Of a stretch of DNA of 64,000 nucleotides, positions 54,021 through 62,912 are shown one piece after another. Below the pieces are notes generated by a model. The model had not been told where the DNA came from and searched no databases. It worked only from the letters and a program-made list of their open reading frames with translations. Every line of letters starts with the position of its first letter. The stretch's first letter is position 1. The stretch spans positions 62,001 through 126,000 of the forward strand of contig JADGFI010000011.1 of the NCBI GenBank assembly GCA_016743945.1, read 5' to 3'. The stretch comes from Desulfobacteraceae bacterium (lineage in GTDB: Bacteria > Desulfobacterota > Desulfobacteria > Desulfobacterales > Desulfobacteraceae). The translations under genes were made by a program, and so were the position numbers.

Positions 54021-54733
54021 GGTCTTCCCCTATTCAGACGGCTCTCCATCCACTGGAGGACAACAAGGGAGAATATGGTAATCAATAGAAACAATACCGC
54101 GGTAAACCCGTAGAAAAATGTATACGCCTTGGTTGATGCAGCTGCCCTGTATCCGGTATAGAGCAGCTCGCCAAAGGCTCCAAGCACGGAGATAATGGCG
54201 CTGTCCTTGGTGATTGACAGCCACAGGTTTCCCATGCCGGGCAGGGCGTGGCGCATCATCTGTGGCAGCACCACCCGCACAAAGATCCAGGGCCGGGACA
54301 TGCCCATGGCAGTAGCAGCTTCCACCCCACCGGCAGGCACGGCCAAAAGAGCCGATCGAACTACTTCAGCCATAAAAGCCCCGGAAACAAATGCCAGGGC
54401 AAAGACAGCCGCCCAGAACGGGTTGAATTGAAACCCCTTGTCCACGAACCCGGCCCATACAAGGGCCTGCTCAGCCAGGCCTGCCACGGTAAAATAAACG
54501 ATCAGTATCATCAGCAGCTCGGGCAACGCCCGCACAACCGTGATATAAACCCCTGCCAGGCTGCGCAGGATCCAAGACCGGGAAAGCTTAAACACCGCTG
54601 CCATAAGGCCAAAGAGAACAGCCATGAGGTAGGCGCTCAAGGAGACCTTCATTGTCATGATAAAGGCGAAGAAAAATTCATCCCCCCAGCCGCCTGCCCC
54701 CCACGCAAGATACCCCATATAGGTCGAAATCAT
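54017..54733 (-). CDS. Polar amino acid ABC transporter permease (HisQ type)
   Basis: About 238 residues, five membrane helices, with VVRALPELLMILIVYF and EAA loop GVEAATAMGMSRPWIFVRV. The ATG at 54733 (AGGGA upstream) fits family length; a longer frame from 54832 would overlap the binding-protein gene and add a polar leader. Confidence 0.92.
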   Translation of the reverse strand: MISTYMGYLAWGAGGWGDEFFFAFIMTMKVSLSAYLMAVLFGLMAAVFKLSRSWILRSLAGVYITVVRALPELLMILIVYFTVAGLAEQALVWAGFVDKGFQFNPFWAAVFALAFVSGAFMAEVVRSALLAVPAGGVEAATAMGMSRPWIFVRVVLPQMMRHALPGMGNLWLSITKDSAIISVLGAFGELLYTGYRAAASTKAYTFFYGFTAVLFLLITIFSLVVLQWMESRLNRGRP

Positions 54734-54794
54734 GGCGTCTGCCGTCCCTGATCCAAACAAAGCGGGGGGTGTTTTTGATTCGTCTTGACCACTC

Positions 54795-55598
54795 TTATTT
54801 ACTGAGGAACCATTTTTGGACCATGGTATCAAGACTGCCGTCTTTTTTCAGGTCTGCAAGGGCTGCATCAATTTTTTCAAGTGTTGCCGTGTCTCCCTTA
54901 CGGACCGCATAAGCCATGCCTTCGCCCAAAACGACATTGGCCGGGGCTTCGTGTTTCACTTCGTAGGCTGCTCCCTCCTTTGAATCCAGGAAGGATTTGA
55001 TATACTGAAAATCCATGAGTACATAATCGATTCGCCCGGCAGTCAGATCGGCAATGGCATTGTCGGCAGCAGGATAAGACTTTGAATCCACTCCGCTTAA
55101 GAACTTCGCCGCATAGGTAGCCTGGATACTGGCATTCTGAACACCGATGATTTTTTTGGACAAATCTTTGGCATCAACAACCAATCCCTTTCCGTCGGCA
55201 CCTGGTTTATTTGAAATTTTGGTTTTGTCAGACTTCATACCCACAAAGACCGAAGGTGCTGTATAATAGGGCATGCTGAAATCCACGACCTTTCGGCGTT
55301 CTTCGGTGACGGAAAATGCACCAACTATGAAATCGACTTTATTTGCGGTAAGGGAAGGAATCAACCCTTCCCAGGCCATCTGGCTGATCTTGTGCGCAAT
55401 ACCCATTTTCTTAAAAACCGCCTGGGTGAGATCTGCCTCAAACCCTTCCCATACACCGGCCTGATTGATCTGGGTGAAGGGCATATAGGGCTCAGGCGTC
55501 ATGCCCAGACGGACCGATCCTGCATACCCGATAGAGGCGGTTACCGTAAAAAGGGTGATGACAAAAAGTGCAGCTGTAATCCTAGGTGAAAACTTCAT
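54795..55598 (-). CDS. Polar amino acid-binding protein of ABC transporter
   Basis: 267 residues: signal peptide (1-26, cleavage after GYA) and an SBP family 3 fold (VRLGMTPEPYMPFTQ, FEADLTQAVFKKMG, VDFIVGAFSVTEERRKVVDFS). Binds an amino acid in the periplasm; the neighbouring dimethylargininase-like gene suggests arginine or a methylated or related derivative. AAGGAG site 4 nt from the ATG. Confidence 0.94.
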   Translation of the reverse strand: MKFSPRITAALFVITLFTVTASIGYAGSVRLGMTPEPYMPFTQINQAGVWEGFEADLTQAVFKKMGIAHKISQMAWEGLIPSLTANKVDFIVGAFSVTEERRKVVDFSMPYYTAPSVFVGMKSDKTKISNKPGADGKGLVVDAKDLSKKIIGVQNASIQATYAAKFLSGVDSKSYPAADNAIADLTAGRIDYVLMDFQYIKSFLDSKEGAAYEVKHEAPANVVLGEGMAYAVRKGDTATLEKIDAALADLKKDGSLDTMVQKWFLSK

Positions 55599-55623
55599 TT
55601 TAATCTCCTTTATTCCTTTTTAG

Positions 55624-56433
55624 TTATGAAAACCACCGCAGAGACATGCAGGAGAGCCCTGCATCTATTTTTTCAATCTCTGCTGTTTTAACAGGTACAA
55701 CCAAAAACCCTGCCTGATCCAGCATGTCGATTGTGCGCTTATACCGGGCACTGATCAGAACCGTTTCATTTATCCTCAATGCGTTTGCCGCAGGTTCCTC
55801 GCCTTCGGGCAGGATCATGTGGCCAAACCCTTCAAAAAGACCCGACTGGGACATATGGCGGGTTACCAGAATCGTTTCCTCATCCAGAAGCGAACAGGCG
55901 GTTTTAAAATGCAGCACCCCTTTTGGCGTGTGCACAATCTCTCCTTTGAGCCCAAGTTTTTTAAGCTGATCGATAAGCCCGTTTGCCCCGGCAAGATCGG
56001 TCCGGGCAGAGATACCGATCATAACTGAATCCGGGGTTACCAGTATATCCCCACCGTCGGCATACCCAGGTTGTGGCAACTCAAGCACCTTGTCAAAATT
56101 ATCATACAAGACCGGGGCGATCTCTTTTGTTTCTCCCCGGCGTGAGGCACTGCCGGGTCTTAATAAAATAGCCCCTTCACTAAATACCAGGGCCGGGTCT
56201 TCAACAAAAATAGAATCGGGGAAAGCCTCCAGAGCGGGCAGCACCGTAACAGCCATGCCTGCTGTTTCAAGGACTTTTATATAGTCCTCATGTTCAGATT
56301 TCACTGTTTCATAAACCGGGTCGCCCCGGTCTTCATCCCGCAGGCCGTTAACCACGGATGGGGATGGTTTTCTTACGATTGCCGAGTTGAAATGATAACA
56401 CGTTCTGGATATTGGCATTTTTTGTACTTTCAT
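55624..56433 (-). CDS. Dimethylarginine dimethylaminohydrolase-like enzyme
   Basis: 269 residues of the guanidino-group-modifying fold. Catalytic residues can be placed: E78-D79 in FPDSIFVEDPALVF, H175 in GVLHFKTACS and C262 in AGLSCMSLRW. DDAH hydrolyses N-omega-methylated arginines to citrulline and methylamines; related enzymes act on other guanidino compounds, so the exact substrate is open. First gene of the transporter operon, pointing to uptake and breakdown of a guanidino amino acid. Confidence 0.85.
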   Translation of the reverse strand: MKVQKMPISRTCYHFNSAIVRKPSPSVVNGLRDEDRGDPVYETVKSEHEDYIKVLETAGMAVTVLPALEAFPDSIFVEDPALVFSEGAILLRPGSASRRGETKEIAPVLYDNFDKVLELPQPGYADGGDILVTPDSVMIGISARTDLAGANGLIDQLKKLGLKGEIVHTPKGVLHFKTACSLLDEETILVTRHMSQSGLFEGFGHMILPEGEEPAANALRINETVLISARYKRTIDMLDQAGFLVVPVKTAEIEKIDAGLSCMSLRWFS

Positions 56434-56570
56434 ATTTTATAAAAACAATTTTTGTTAACGGTTTCACATGGAGGTTCGCAAAATAAACACCTGTCCTGCA
56501 AGGCAAGCCATGTGGTTCAAATGCTCAATTCAACCCTTGTCTTTTCCTGCCAGATCGAATCAAATAATTT

Positions 56571-56580
56571 TTGTATACAA
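56571..56580. promoter_or_regulatory. Candidate GntR/FadR-type operator
   Basis: TTGTATACAA fits the FadR-subfamily pattern TNGTNNACNA. A degenerate repeat (ATTGTATATTTG) follows at once and a near match TGGTATACCC lies at 56640-56649. The sites are in the 272-nt gap between the GntR gene and the DDAH/transporter operon. Confidence 0.55.
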
Positions 56581-56705
56581 TATATTGTATATTTGAATTT
56601 CCCTGTCAATAAAATAGTTATATCCGCTGGTTTTCCCACTGGTATACCCACCCACCGGCATATAAAACACAAACCTGCCTACCTTGGCAGCGTATAGCGT
56701 ATCCA

Positions 56706-57356
56706 TCATAATGTGTCATAAAAAGCGAGTTCCGGGTTCCAGTGGTGGCTTCTGAGAAACTCTTCCAATCGGATTCCGTCTCTTTTTTCAAACAGTTCAA
56801 TAATGATTTTATGCTCTTTATTGGTAGTTTTGAGTACCTTTTTAAACCCCTCCCCCCCTTTTTCCTCTGTATAGGTTTGACGGATAAAAATTTTTTTAAG
56901 CAGTTGAATCACCTTGATAAGTTCCTGGTTGCCTGATTTTTGTATATAAATATCGTGGAATTGATTCTGATAGTTGTAATAGGCTTTGATGTCATCGGTT
57001 TCAATGGCCGTTTCCATCTGCTGATAATAGTGTCGGAGATGATCCATATCCTCCTGGCGCATCCCGTTGACACAAAGGCTGGCGGCAAATCCCTCCAGAA
57101 CGCCCAGCAGGCCGTACACCTCTCTGGCTTTATCCTTATCCACCCGTTTGACAATGAATCCTTTCCTGGGAATATTTCGCAGATAGCCTTCGGTGGCCAG
57201 TTGAATTAGTGCCTCCCTGACCGGGGTCCTGCTGATGTTCATGTCATCAACCACCATTTTTTCATTGATTTTGCTTTCCGGCAAAAGGCTGCCATCGTTA
57301 ATTTTTTCTGAAATATAGTGATAAACATGGTCCTTCAACGACTTGAATGAATCCAT
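56706..57356 (-). CDS. GntR-family (FCD) regulator
   Basis: 216 residues: GntR winged helix at 1-75 (GSLLPESKINEKMVVDDMNISRTPVREALIQL in segments; the recognition part is NISRTPVREALIQLATEGY) and an FCD ligand-binding domain with the metal-binding D/H pattern (for example YYNYQNQFHDIYIQKSGNQ). It lies directly upstream of the DDAH/transporter operon on the same strand and probably controls it. Confidence 0.9.
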   Translation of the reverse strand: MDSFKSLKDHVYHYISEKINDGSLLPESKINEKMVVDDMNISRTPVREALIQLATEGYLRNIPRKGFIVKRVDKDKAREVYGLLGVLEGFAASLCVNGMRQEDMDHLRHYYQQMETAIETDDIKAYYNYQNQFHDIYIQKSGNQELIKVIQLLKKIFIRQTYTEEKGGEGFKKVLKTTNKEHKIIIELFEKRDGIRLEEFLRSHHWNPELAFYDTL

Positions 57357-57636
57357 GACCTCTCCTTTTTGTGTCTGCTATTTTGTGCTGGATCACGGTA
57401 TCATCACCAGCCTTTTTCCCAAGGCAAAAGGGGTGCATTACAAAACCCATTTTTAATATTTTGCCATCCCCCAAGGCAGAACTTACAATCAATCCATGGG
57501 TTATGGCAAGATCACAGCAATTTTTTTTTGGATTTCATTCAACGACAATCAAAAAACAGGCATTAGAACAATGAATTTCCCCTCATGCTCAAATCAAAGG
57601 GTCTTGTTTTTCTCAAAATAGATTCTACCCATCCCA
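57357..57636. other. Intergenic region without a supported gene
   Basis: Spacer between divergent GntR and dus genes. It contains GGCAAAA (57423-57429) and TTTTGCC (57459-57465), a widely spaced 7-bp inverted repeat; no gene or RNA is supported. Confidence 0.4.
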
Positions 57637-57666
57637 TTGACAACCCCCTTAAATTTCAGCTATATA
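57637..57666 (+). promoter_or_regulatory. Candidate dus promoter
   Basis: TTGACA (57637-57642), 18-nt spacer, TATATA (57661-57666), about 70 nt before the start codon. Confidence 0.45.
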
Positions 57667-57737
57667 TTCTTTTTTCTTAACCCGGGCAATCGAGACGATA
57701 CCAAAATCAATAATCCGATAACAGCACTGCAACCAAC

Positions 57738-58778
57738 ATGACAACAATAACAACCACAAAAGAAGACCTGGCCTGCTATCTGAACACACCCCTGCCCATT
57801 GGCAATAAAACCATTCAAAATAGAATGGTGCTGGCCCCCATGGCAGGCCTGGGACACATTGCCCTTAGGGAACTTATAACCGAATTTGGCGGGTTTGGTC
57901 TTTTGTTTACCGGTATGTGCAGCGCCAGGGCAGTGCCCCATGAAAACCCGGTTCTCTCCAATGTATTTACCTGGCGCCAAGAGGAACTTGCCTTTCTGGT
58001 CTGCCAAATTTTCGGATCAGAGCCCCAAAGTATGGCGCTTGCAGCCCGCCGCATTGAGGCCGAAGGTTTTTTCGGTGTGGACCTTAACTTTGGCTGTTCC
58101 GTGGCGGCCATTTGTAAAAAAGGATGCGGGGCAGCCCTTTTAAAGACCCCGGATCTTGCCGCCCAAATTGTGAACGCGGTCAGGCAGGCGGTCGACTGCC
58201 CTGTCTTTGTAAAATTTCGAACCGGATGGGAAAACAATCCCCAATTTGCAGTTGACATGGCAAAACGATTTGAAGATGCCGGAGCCGATGCCTTAACCTT
58301 CCATCCGCGGGTGGCCCCTGACAGACGAAATCGCCCCCCCCGATGGGAAATCATCACCCGGGTAAACGATGCCGTTTCCATACCGGTCTTTGGCAATGGC
58401 AATCTTTTTAACAATTCTGATGGCATTAAAATGATGGACCAGACCGGTTGCCAAGGGCTCTCTTTAGGGAGAATGGCTGTGGCAAGGCCCTGGATTTTCG
58501 CCCAGTGGACAAAGGGATTTGTGCCGGGGAATGATATTTACCATTTCACGGCCCTTCGCCTCACCCATCTGCTGTGCCAACACTATGACGATCATTTTGC
58601 CGTAAAAATGTTTAAAAAATTTGCCCCTTATTTTTGTGCCAATTTTAAATTCTCCCAGGCCATATTAAAAAAACTGATAAAGGGAGATACCATGGCACAA
58701 ATCTGCATCAATATAGAGTGCTTGTTAAAAGAGGCTCCAGAAACCCTGGCAACCCCCAATCTAACACTATTTGTGTAA
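57738..58778 (+). CDS. tRNA-dihydrouridine synthase
   Basis: 346 residues, Dus family flavoenzyme that reduces uridines in tRNA. Seen: VLAPMAGLGHIALRELI, FMN-binding and catalytic DLNFGCSVAAICKKGCGAALL (in parts DLNFGCS and KKGCGAALL), VFVKFRTGW, and the late GLSLGRMAVARPWIF. Which Dus subtype cannot be told. Followed by the lysA operator region. Confidence 0.92.
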   Translation: MTTITTTKEDLACYLNTPLPIGNKTIQNRMVLAPMAGLGHIALRELITEFGGFGLLFTGMCSARAVPHENPVLSNVFTWRQEELAFLVCQIFGSEPQSMALAARRIEAEGFFGVDLNFGCSVAAICKKGCGAALLKTPDLAAQIVNAVRQAVDCPVFVKFRTGWENNPQFAVDMAKRFEDAGADALTFHPRVAPDRRNRPPRWEIITRVNDAVSIPVFGNGNLFNNSDGIKMMDQTGCQGLSLGRMAVARPWIFAQWTKGFVPGNDIYHFTALRLTHLLCQHYDDHFAVKMFKKFAPYFCANFKFSQAILKKLIKGDTMAQICINIECLLKEAPETLATPNLTLFV

Positions 58779-58784
58779 AACATA

Positions 58785-58828
58785 AGAATATTATTCTGTA
58801 TAATTTGATATAGAGAGAATATTATTCT
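58785..58828. promoter_or_regulatory. Tandem operator upstream of lysA
   Basis: AGAATATTATTCT occurs twice, at 58785-58797 and 58816-58828. Each copy is itself an inverted repeat (AGAATA-T-TATTCT). They are 31 bp apart, close to three helical turns, and the second touches the -35 element. Confidence 0.65.
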
Positions 58829-58855
58829 TGACAACCCCGGATTTTTGTATATTAT
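58828..58855 (+). promoter_or_regulatory. lysA promoter
   Basis: Consensus TTGACA (58828-58833), 16-nt spacer, TATTAT (58850-58855), start near 58862. Confidence 0.6.
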
Positions 58856-58884
58856 CTCCATAACCCCACAACCGGAGATTTTAT

Positions 58885-60117
58885 ATGAAAAATGATACCC
58901 CCCTGCTGAAAACCATTGCCGAAAAATTTGGCACCCCCACCTATGTCTATGACCTGGATCGGATAAAAGACCAGTACCGATCATTTCAGGATGCCTTCCC
59001 CTGGCCTTCCTTAAAAATCTTCTATGCCATGAAGGCCAATTACAACATTTGCGTTCTTACTACCTTAAAAGACCTGGGTGCCGGTATTGATGCCGTAAGC
59101 CCTGGGGATCTTTACATGGCCATTTCCTGCGGATTTGACCCATCAAATATTATCTATACCGCCAATAATATGAAAGAAACAGAAATGGACGAGGTCATGG
59201 AGACAGGCGTCCTCATGAACATCGATTCTCTGTCCCGGCTTGAAAAATATGCCAAACGATATCCTTGTACCCGGATCTGCCTGAGGTTCAACCCGGATGT
59301 GGTGGATGGCGAACATGACAAGATAAAAACAGGCGGAGATTTGACAAAATTTGGTATCCTGCTGGAAGATGTGGCCAAGGTAAAAAAAATAACAACTCAA
59401 TATGATATAAAAGTGGTCGGCCTCCATGAGCACACGGGATCAGGGTTAATAAAACCCGATTCCATTCTCACTGCCATGGAACGGATCATGTCCATTGCCA
59501 CAAGGGACAATTTCCCGGATTTAACATTCTTAGATTTTGGCGGCGGATTCAAGGTAGCCTATGGACCCGATGAAGTCCCCGTTGATTACAAAGAAATGGG
59601 TGCCAGGGTGGTGGACCGCTTTTCGCGCTTCATCCACACCTACGGCAGGCACTTAGAACTTCGGTTTGAACCCGGCAAATACCTGACTGCCCAGGCAGGC
59701 CGGCTCCTTGTTGAGGTTAACACCATCAAACACAACCGGAACCGGACCATTTGTGGGACAGACTCAGGCTTTCCCCAACTCATCCGCCCCATGTTTTATG
59801 ATGCCTACCACAAAATTGAAAATATCAGCAATCCAGATGGAAAGGCCTTTGTCTACGATATCTGCGGCAATATCTGTGAAACAGGCGACCTCTTTGCCAA
59901 GGACCGCCTCCTCCCCCAAATCCGGGAAAATGATCTTTTGTCCATCCAGGATGCAGGAGCCTATTGTTATGCCATGGGCGGAACCTACAACCTTCGACCC
60001 ATGCCGGCGGAAGTGGTGGTGAAAAACAAAAAAGTATCCCTGTCCAGACGACGATTGACATCCCGGCAGCTCATTGACTTGATCTGCTCAGAAAGTGCTG
60101 ATATAAATCATGTCTGA
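58885..60117 (+). CDS. lysA: Diaminopimelate decarboxylase
   Basis: 410 residues. PLP lysine K50 in FYAMKAN; GLHEHTGSGL, FLDFGGGFKVAY and the C-terminal CGNICETGD and GAYCYAMGG motifs of the alanine-racemase-fold decarboxylases. Makes lysine from meso-diaminopimelate. GGAG precedes the ATG. Promoter and tandem operator suggest specific control. Confidence 0.94.
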   Translation: MKNDTPLLKTIAEKFGTPTYVYDLDRIKDQYRSFQDAFPWPSLKIFYAMKANYNICVLTTLKDLGAGIDAVSPGDLYMAISCGFDPSNIIYTANNMKETEMDEVMETGVLMNIDSLSRLEKYAKRYPCTRICLRFNPDVVDGEHDKIKTGGDLTKFGILLEDVAKVKKITTQYDIKVVGLHEHTGSGLIKPDSILTAMERIMSIATRDNFPDLTFLDFGGGFKVAYGPDEVPVDYKEMGARVVDRFSRFIHTYGRHLELRFEPGKYLTAQAGRLLVEVNTIKHNRNRTICGTDSGFPQLIRPMFYDAYHKIENISNPDGKAFVYDICGNICETGDLFAKDRLLPQIRENDLLSIQDAGAYCYAMGGTYNLRPMPAEVVVKNKKVSLSRRRLTSRQLIDLICSESADINHV

Positions 60118-60147
60118 ATCAAATTTTTAAGGGGAAAAACCAAGGCC

Positions 60148-60471
60148 ATGGACCTATCAAATTTTCATTGTATCGGCTGTCATGCCTGCTGCCGGGAGCC
60201 GGGCTATGTAAGGCTGAAAAAAAATGAACCCGATGCAATTTCATCTTTTTTGGGACTTTCTGTCCACGAATTTATTGCCCGATACACAATTTTAACAAAG
60301 GACCGTACCGGTTTATCCCTCATGGAAAAAGAAGACGGAGCGTGTATTTTTCTCACGGATAAGGGCTGTAAAATCAATTCGGTAAAACCCTTGCAATGCC
60401 GGGAATTTCCCCAGAAATGGAAATTCTCCGGCTTTGAAACCATCTGTGGTTGGGCAAAAAAAAATTTATAG
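60148..60471 (+). CDS. YkgJ-family cysteine cluster protein
   Basis: 107 residues with the YkgJ pattern CIGCHACC near the N-terminus, CIFLTDKGCKINSVKPLQCREFP and a final Cys (ICGW). The family binds iron or zinc through these Cys; function unclear. Probably co-transcribed with lysA (30 nt gap). Convergent with the next gene, their stop codons 4 nt apart. Confidence 0.85.
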   Translation: MDLSNFHCIGCHACCREPGYVRLKKNEPDAISSFLGLSVHEFIARYTILTKDRTGLSLMEKEDGACIFLTDKGCKINSVKPLQCREFPQKWKFSGFETICGWAKKNL

Positions 60472-60475
60472 GGTA

Positions 60476-60772
60476 TCACAACCCCAGGATACTCAGGCCT
60501 TCCTCCAGCTCAAAATAGGGTTTGATATCATATTTATACCCCGGCACACCAAAATAGATGGCCAGGCTGTCACCAATGGCCTTTAGCCCGTCTGCCAGCC
60601 GATCATTTTCCAATTCATAATAGGTAATGGAATGCATCCCCTGGGTGTTGCTTGCGGAAATATAGGGCCCTTTTTTGGTGATAAAGCTTGGCAACGCCGG
60701 TGCTGTCAAGTAACGATTGGCTATCTCCCGGGTTCCTTCCGGCGGATAGGTCACATTTGAAATAATAATCAT
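60476..60772 (-). CDS. Small hypothetical protein
   Basis: 98 residues starting MIIISNVTYPPEGTREIANR, soluble, with a possible beta-alpha-beta ferredoxin-like fold (VTYPP...REIANRYL, then ISASNTQGMHSITYYELE). I do not recognise the family. An AAAGGAG site lies 7 nt before the ATG, and a promoter with an overlapping inverted repeat lies upstream, so it is very likely expressed. Confidence 0.72.
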   Translation of the reverse strand: MIIISNVTYPPEGTREIANRYLTAPALPSFITKKGPYISASNTQGMHSITYYELENDRLADGLKAIGDSLAIYFGVPGYKYDIKPYFELEEGLSILGL

Positions 60773-60795
60773 GATCTGTCTCCTTTAAAAATCTG

Positions 60796-60841
60796 TTATT
60801 CTACTATTAGAATAATGACCACACCCGAAGGGTTGTGTCAA
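60796..60841 (-). promoter_or_regulatory. Promoter with AGAATA-type inverted repeat
   Basis: On the minus strand TTGACA (60836-60841) with a weak CATTAT 18 nt further on. TTATTCTA (60796-60803) and TAGAATAA (60808-60815) form a perfect 8-bp inverted repeat with a 4-nt centre, just past the -10. The half-site AGAATA also builds the lysA operators, in the opposite relative orientation. Confidence 0.45.
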
Positions 60842-60965
60842 ATCTTTTTCACCTATTCAAAATATAAATAGCCTTATGGATTTCCATTGGATATCACTAT
60901 TTGACTTCGTTGCCCTCTCTCCTTAAATTAAAAGATCAATCTGCAACCAGAAAGAGAAGAAAAAT

Positions 60966-61580
60966 ATGATAAAAGAAATTGATTGTCGAAAATTAGACTG
61001 TCCAGCCCCGGTGCTGCAGACAAAAAAACTTCTTGAAGCCAATGCCCTGAGCCAGGTCAGAATACTGGTTGACAATGATGCCGCGGTGGAAAACGTCAGC
61101 CGTTTTTTAAGCTTTCACGGATTTGAAGTTTCTGTTGACTCAAATGGCATCTCTTCTGCCGTGGAAGGTATAAAAGAAGTTGCTGATGCAAAAATAATTG
61201 AATCCGCACCGGCCCCCCAAAACACCAATGATCCTGGATCTTCCCAAAAAATTATGGTCATGATCTCTTCCAGCCAAATGGGCAGAGGAGACCATGAGTT
61301 AGGTGAAAAACTCATGGTTAATTATATAAAAACCCTGAAAGAGATGGGAGAAGACCTCTGGCAACTTGTATTTGTCAACCACGGTGTAAAACTGGCCATA
61401 CGTAATTCAGCGGTTTTGGAAGAACTCCAGGCCCTGGAAGCCGACAAAGTTGGAATTCTTGTCTGTGGGGCCTGCCTGACCCATCTGGGACTTATGGAAG
61501 AAAAAAAGGTCGGCCAGACCACCAATATGCTGGATATTGTCACGGCCATGCAATATGCCGACAAGGTGATTAACCTGTAA
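60966..61580 (+). CDS. yedF: Selenium metabolism protein YedF
   Basis: 204 residues: TusA-like domain at 1-75 with the sulfurtransferase Cys C12 in LDCPAPVL, and a DsrE-like domain at about 95-204 (MVMISSSQMGRGDHELGEKLM, Cys pair region VGILVCGACLTHLG, both given in short). The two-domain form is the YedF protein linked to selenium use in anaerobes. Its role is not firmly known; sulfur or selenium relay is inferred from the family. Confidence 0.9.
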   Translation: MIKEIDCRKLDCPAPVLQTKKLLEANALSQVRILVDNDAAVENVSRFLSFHGFEVSVDSNGISSAVEGIKEVADAKIIESAPAPQNTNDPGSSQKIMVMISSSQMGRGDHELGEKLMVNYIKTLKEMGEDLWQLVFVNHGVKLAIRNSAVLEELQALEADKVGILVCGACLTHLGLMEEKKVGQTTNMLDIVTAMQYADKVINL

Positions 61581-61601
61581 CAAAACGCTTTGAAAATTTT
61601 T

Positions 61602-62912
61602 CTATTTATTACTCACAAAAAAATCGTCTATGATTTTTTCGGCCTTGAGTTTTTTCCCAAACGCTGCGGCAGTGACTTTATCCGGGAATTCAGAGATTCT
61701 CACCACATACCAGGTTTTGCCGCCCCCCTTAGCCGTTATAATGATGGGGACAATACCTTTTTGTTTCAAAATGGCCGCATACCGGTCTGCATGAACTTGT
61801 TTCAAATAGGCTGCCACTTGGATGGTAAAGGGTTTGGGTGCAGAGATTTCCATCATCCGGGGTTCTTTTACCAGGACCCTGGATTTTAATATATGGGCGA
61901 TGGTATTTCCCATGAAAAACAAGAGCCATACAGACAAAATCCCCATGGCCCCTGCCCGAAGATAAAACCCGATCCGCTCCCTTTCCCTGATCAAAGCAAT
62001 TGCCCGCCGGAAACAAAGGACACAAAAACCTAAGGATGCCCCAAGCCCCCTGACCCCATGTTTCACAACGATAGCAACCCTGGTAAAAAAAGCTGCGACA
62101 CCCTTGAAAAACTGTTTTTGGAAACCCCTTCTATCGGGGGATGTGGAGACGACCCGGCCGGCCCCATTGTTTCCAAGAATTTCAGTCGATTCCCATGGTT
62201 CTCCCGACCCTTGCGGCTTTCCCAAGAGTCCATGAATTTTTACCCGAAAAGCCGTTTTAAGCGCCCGGGGCAGTTCCGGGTCATCCAAAAGCATCTTGTA
62301 GACACGTTTAGCAGAATAATCCATGCGCCCCAGATCCAGCAGCACATCTGCCAAAAGGATTACAAGCCGTTTGTGGGTATAATGGATATTTGCAAGGGCG
62401 GTCAACACCTCCTGCTCAAGGGTCCCGGCCATCCCCTCTTTTTTAAGCTTTTCAAGCCACAAGATTGCGAGGATTTCATCTCCAGGATTTGATCGAAGAT
62501 AAACAGCCGATGCAAGCTTAAGATAAGGGCGGTCTATGCCGGCAGTGAGGGAAAACCTGGCCAGGGTCCCGGCCAAACGACGCCCGATATTTTTGGCAAA
62601 CAAAGGAGATAGCAAAAAACTGTCATATATTCTGATGGCGTTTTCATATGTTTTTTCTGCCCGGGAAAGGACACCGGCCCTTTCCCAGATCTCCCCTTCT
62701 TTCATCATTCCCTCTAGACGGGTTCGGCCTATAAAATCAAGGGATACGCCAACCCCTCCCCCGAGGAACAAAAGCAAAAGCCCGCCAAAAATTGCCGGAT
62801 GAACTTCTGGGAAAACCCCTAATATCATTGGCAGGAAATAAAAACAAACAGGGGGTGCCAAAAGAGCGATAATCCAAAGCCGAAGACTCAAATTTCCAAG
62901 GTTCCTTGTCAT
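61602..62912 (-). CDS. Membrane protein with TPR-like region and SPOR domain
   Basis: 436 residues: two membrane helices near 10-30 and 38-58, a helical repeat region (about 65-235), a further membrane helix near 320-340, and a C-terminal SPOR domain (KPFTIQVAAYLKQVHADRY ... WYVVRISEFPDKVTAAAFG). SPOR domains bind denuded peptidoglycan at division sites. It overlaps the penicillin-binding protein gene by 4 nt, so the two are probably coupled in cell-wall work. Confidence 0.8.
   Translation of the reverse strand: MTRNLGNLSLRLWIIALLAPPVCFYFLPMILGVFPEVHPAIFGGLLLLFLGGGVGVSLDFIGRTRLEGMMKEGEIWERAGVLSRAEKTYENAIRIYDSFLLSPLFAKNIGRRLAGTLARFSLTAGIDRPYLKLASAVYLRSNPGDEILAILWLEKLKKEGMAGTLEQEVLTALANIHYTHKRLVILLADVLLDLGRMDYSAKRVYKMLLDDPELPRALKTAFRVKIHGLLGKPQGSGEPWESTEILGNNGAGRVVSTSPDRRGFQKQFFKGVAAFFTRVAIVVKHGVRGLGASLGFCVLCFRRAIALIRERERIGFYLRAGAMGILSVWLLFFMGNTIAHILKSRVLVKEPRMMEISAPKPFTIQVAAYLKQVHADRYAAILKQKGIVPIIITAKGGGKTWYVVRISEFPDKVTAAAFGKKLKAEKIIDDFFVSNK

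Noticed and set aside
56452..56697. 81-codon plus-strand frame between the DDAH and GntR genes
   Set aside because: Covers the operator region and has no ribosome site or protein-like character.
57371..57574. 67-codon plus-strand frame between the GntR and dus genes
   Set aside because: No ribosome site; composition unlike protein from neighbouring genes; overlaps other equally unlikely frames.
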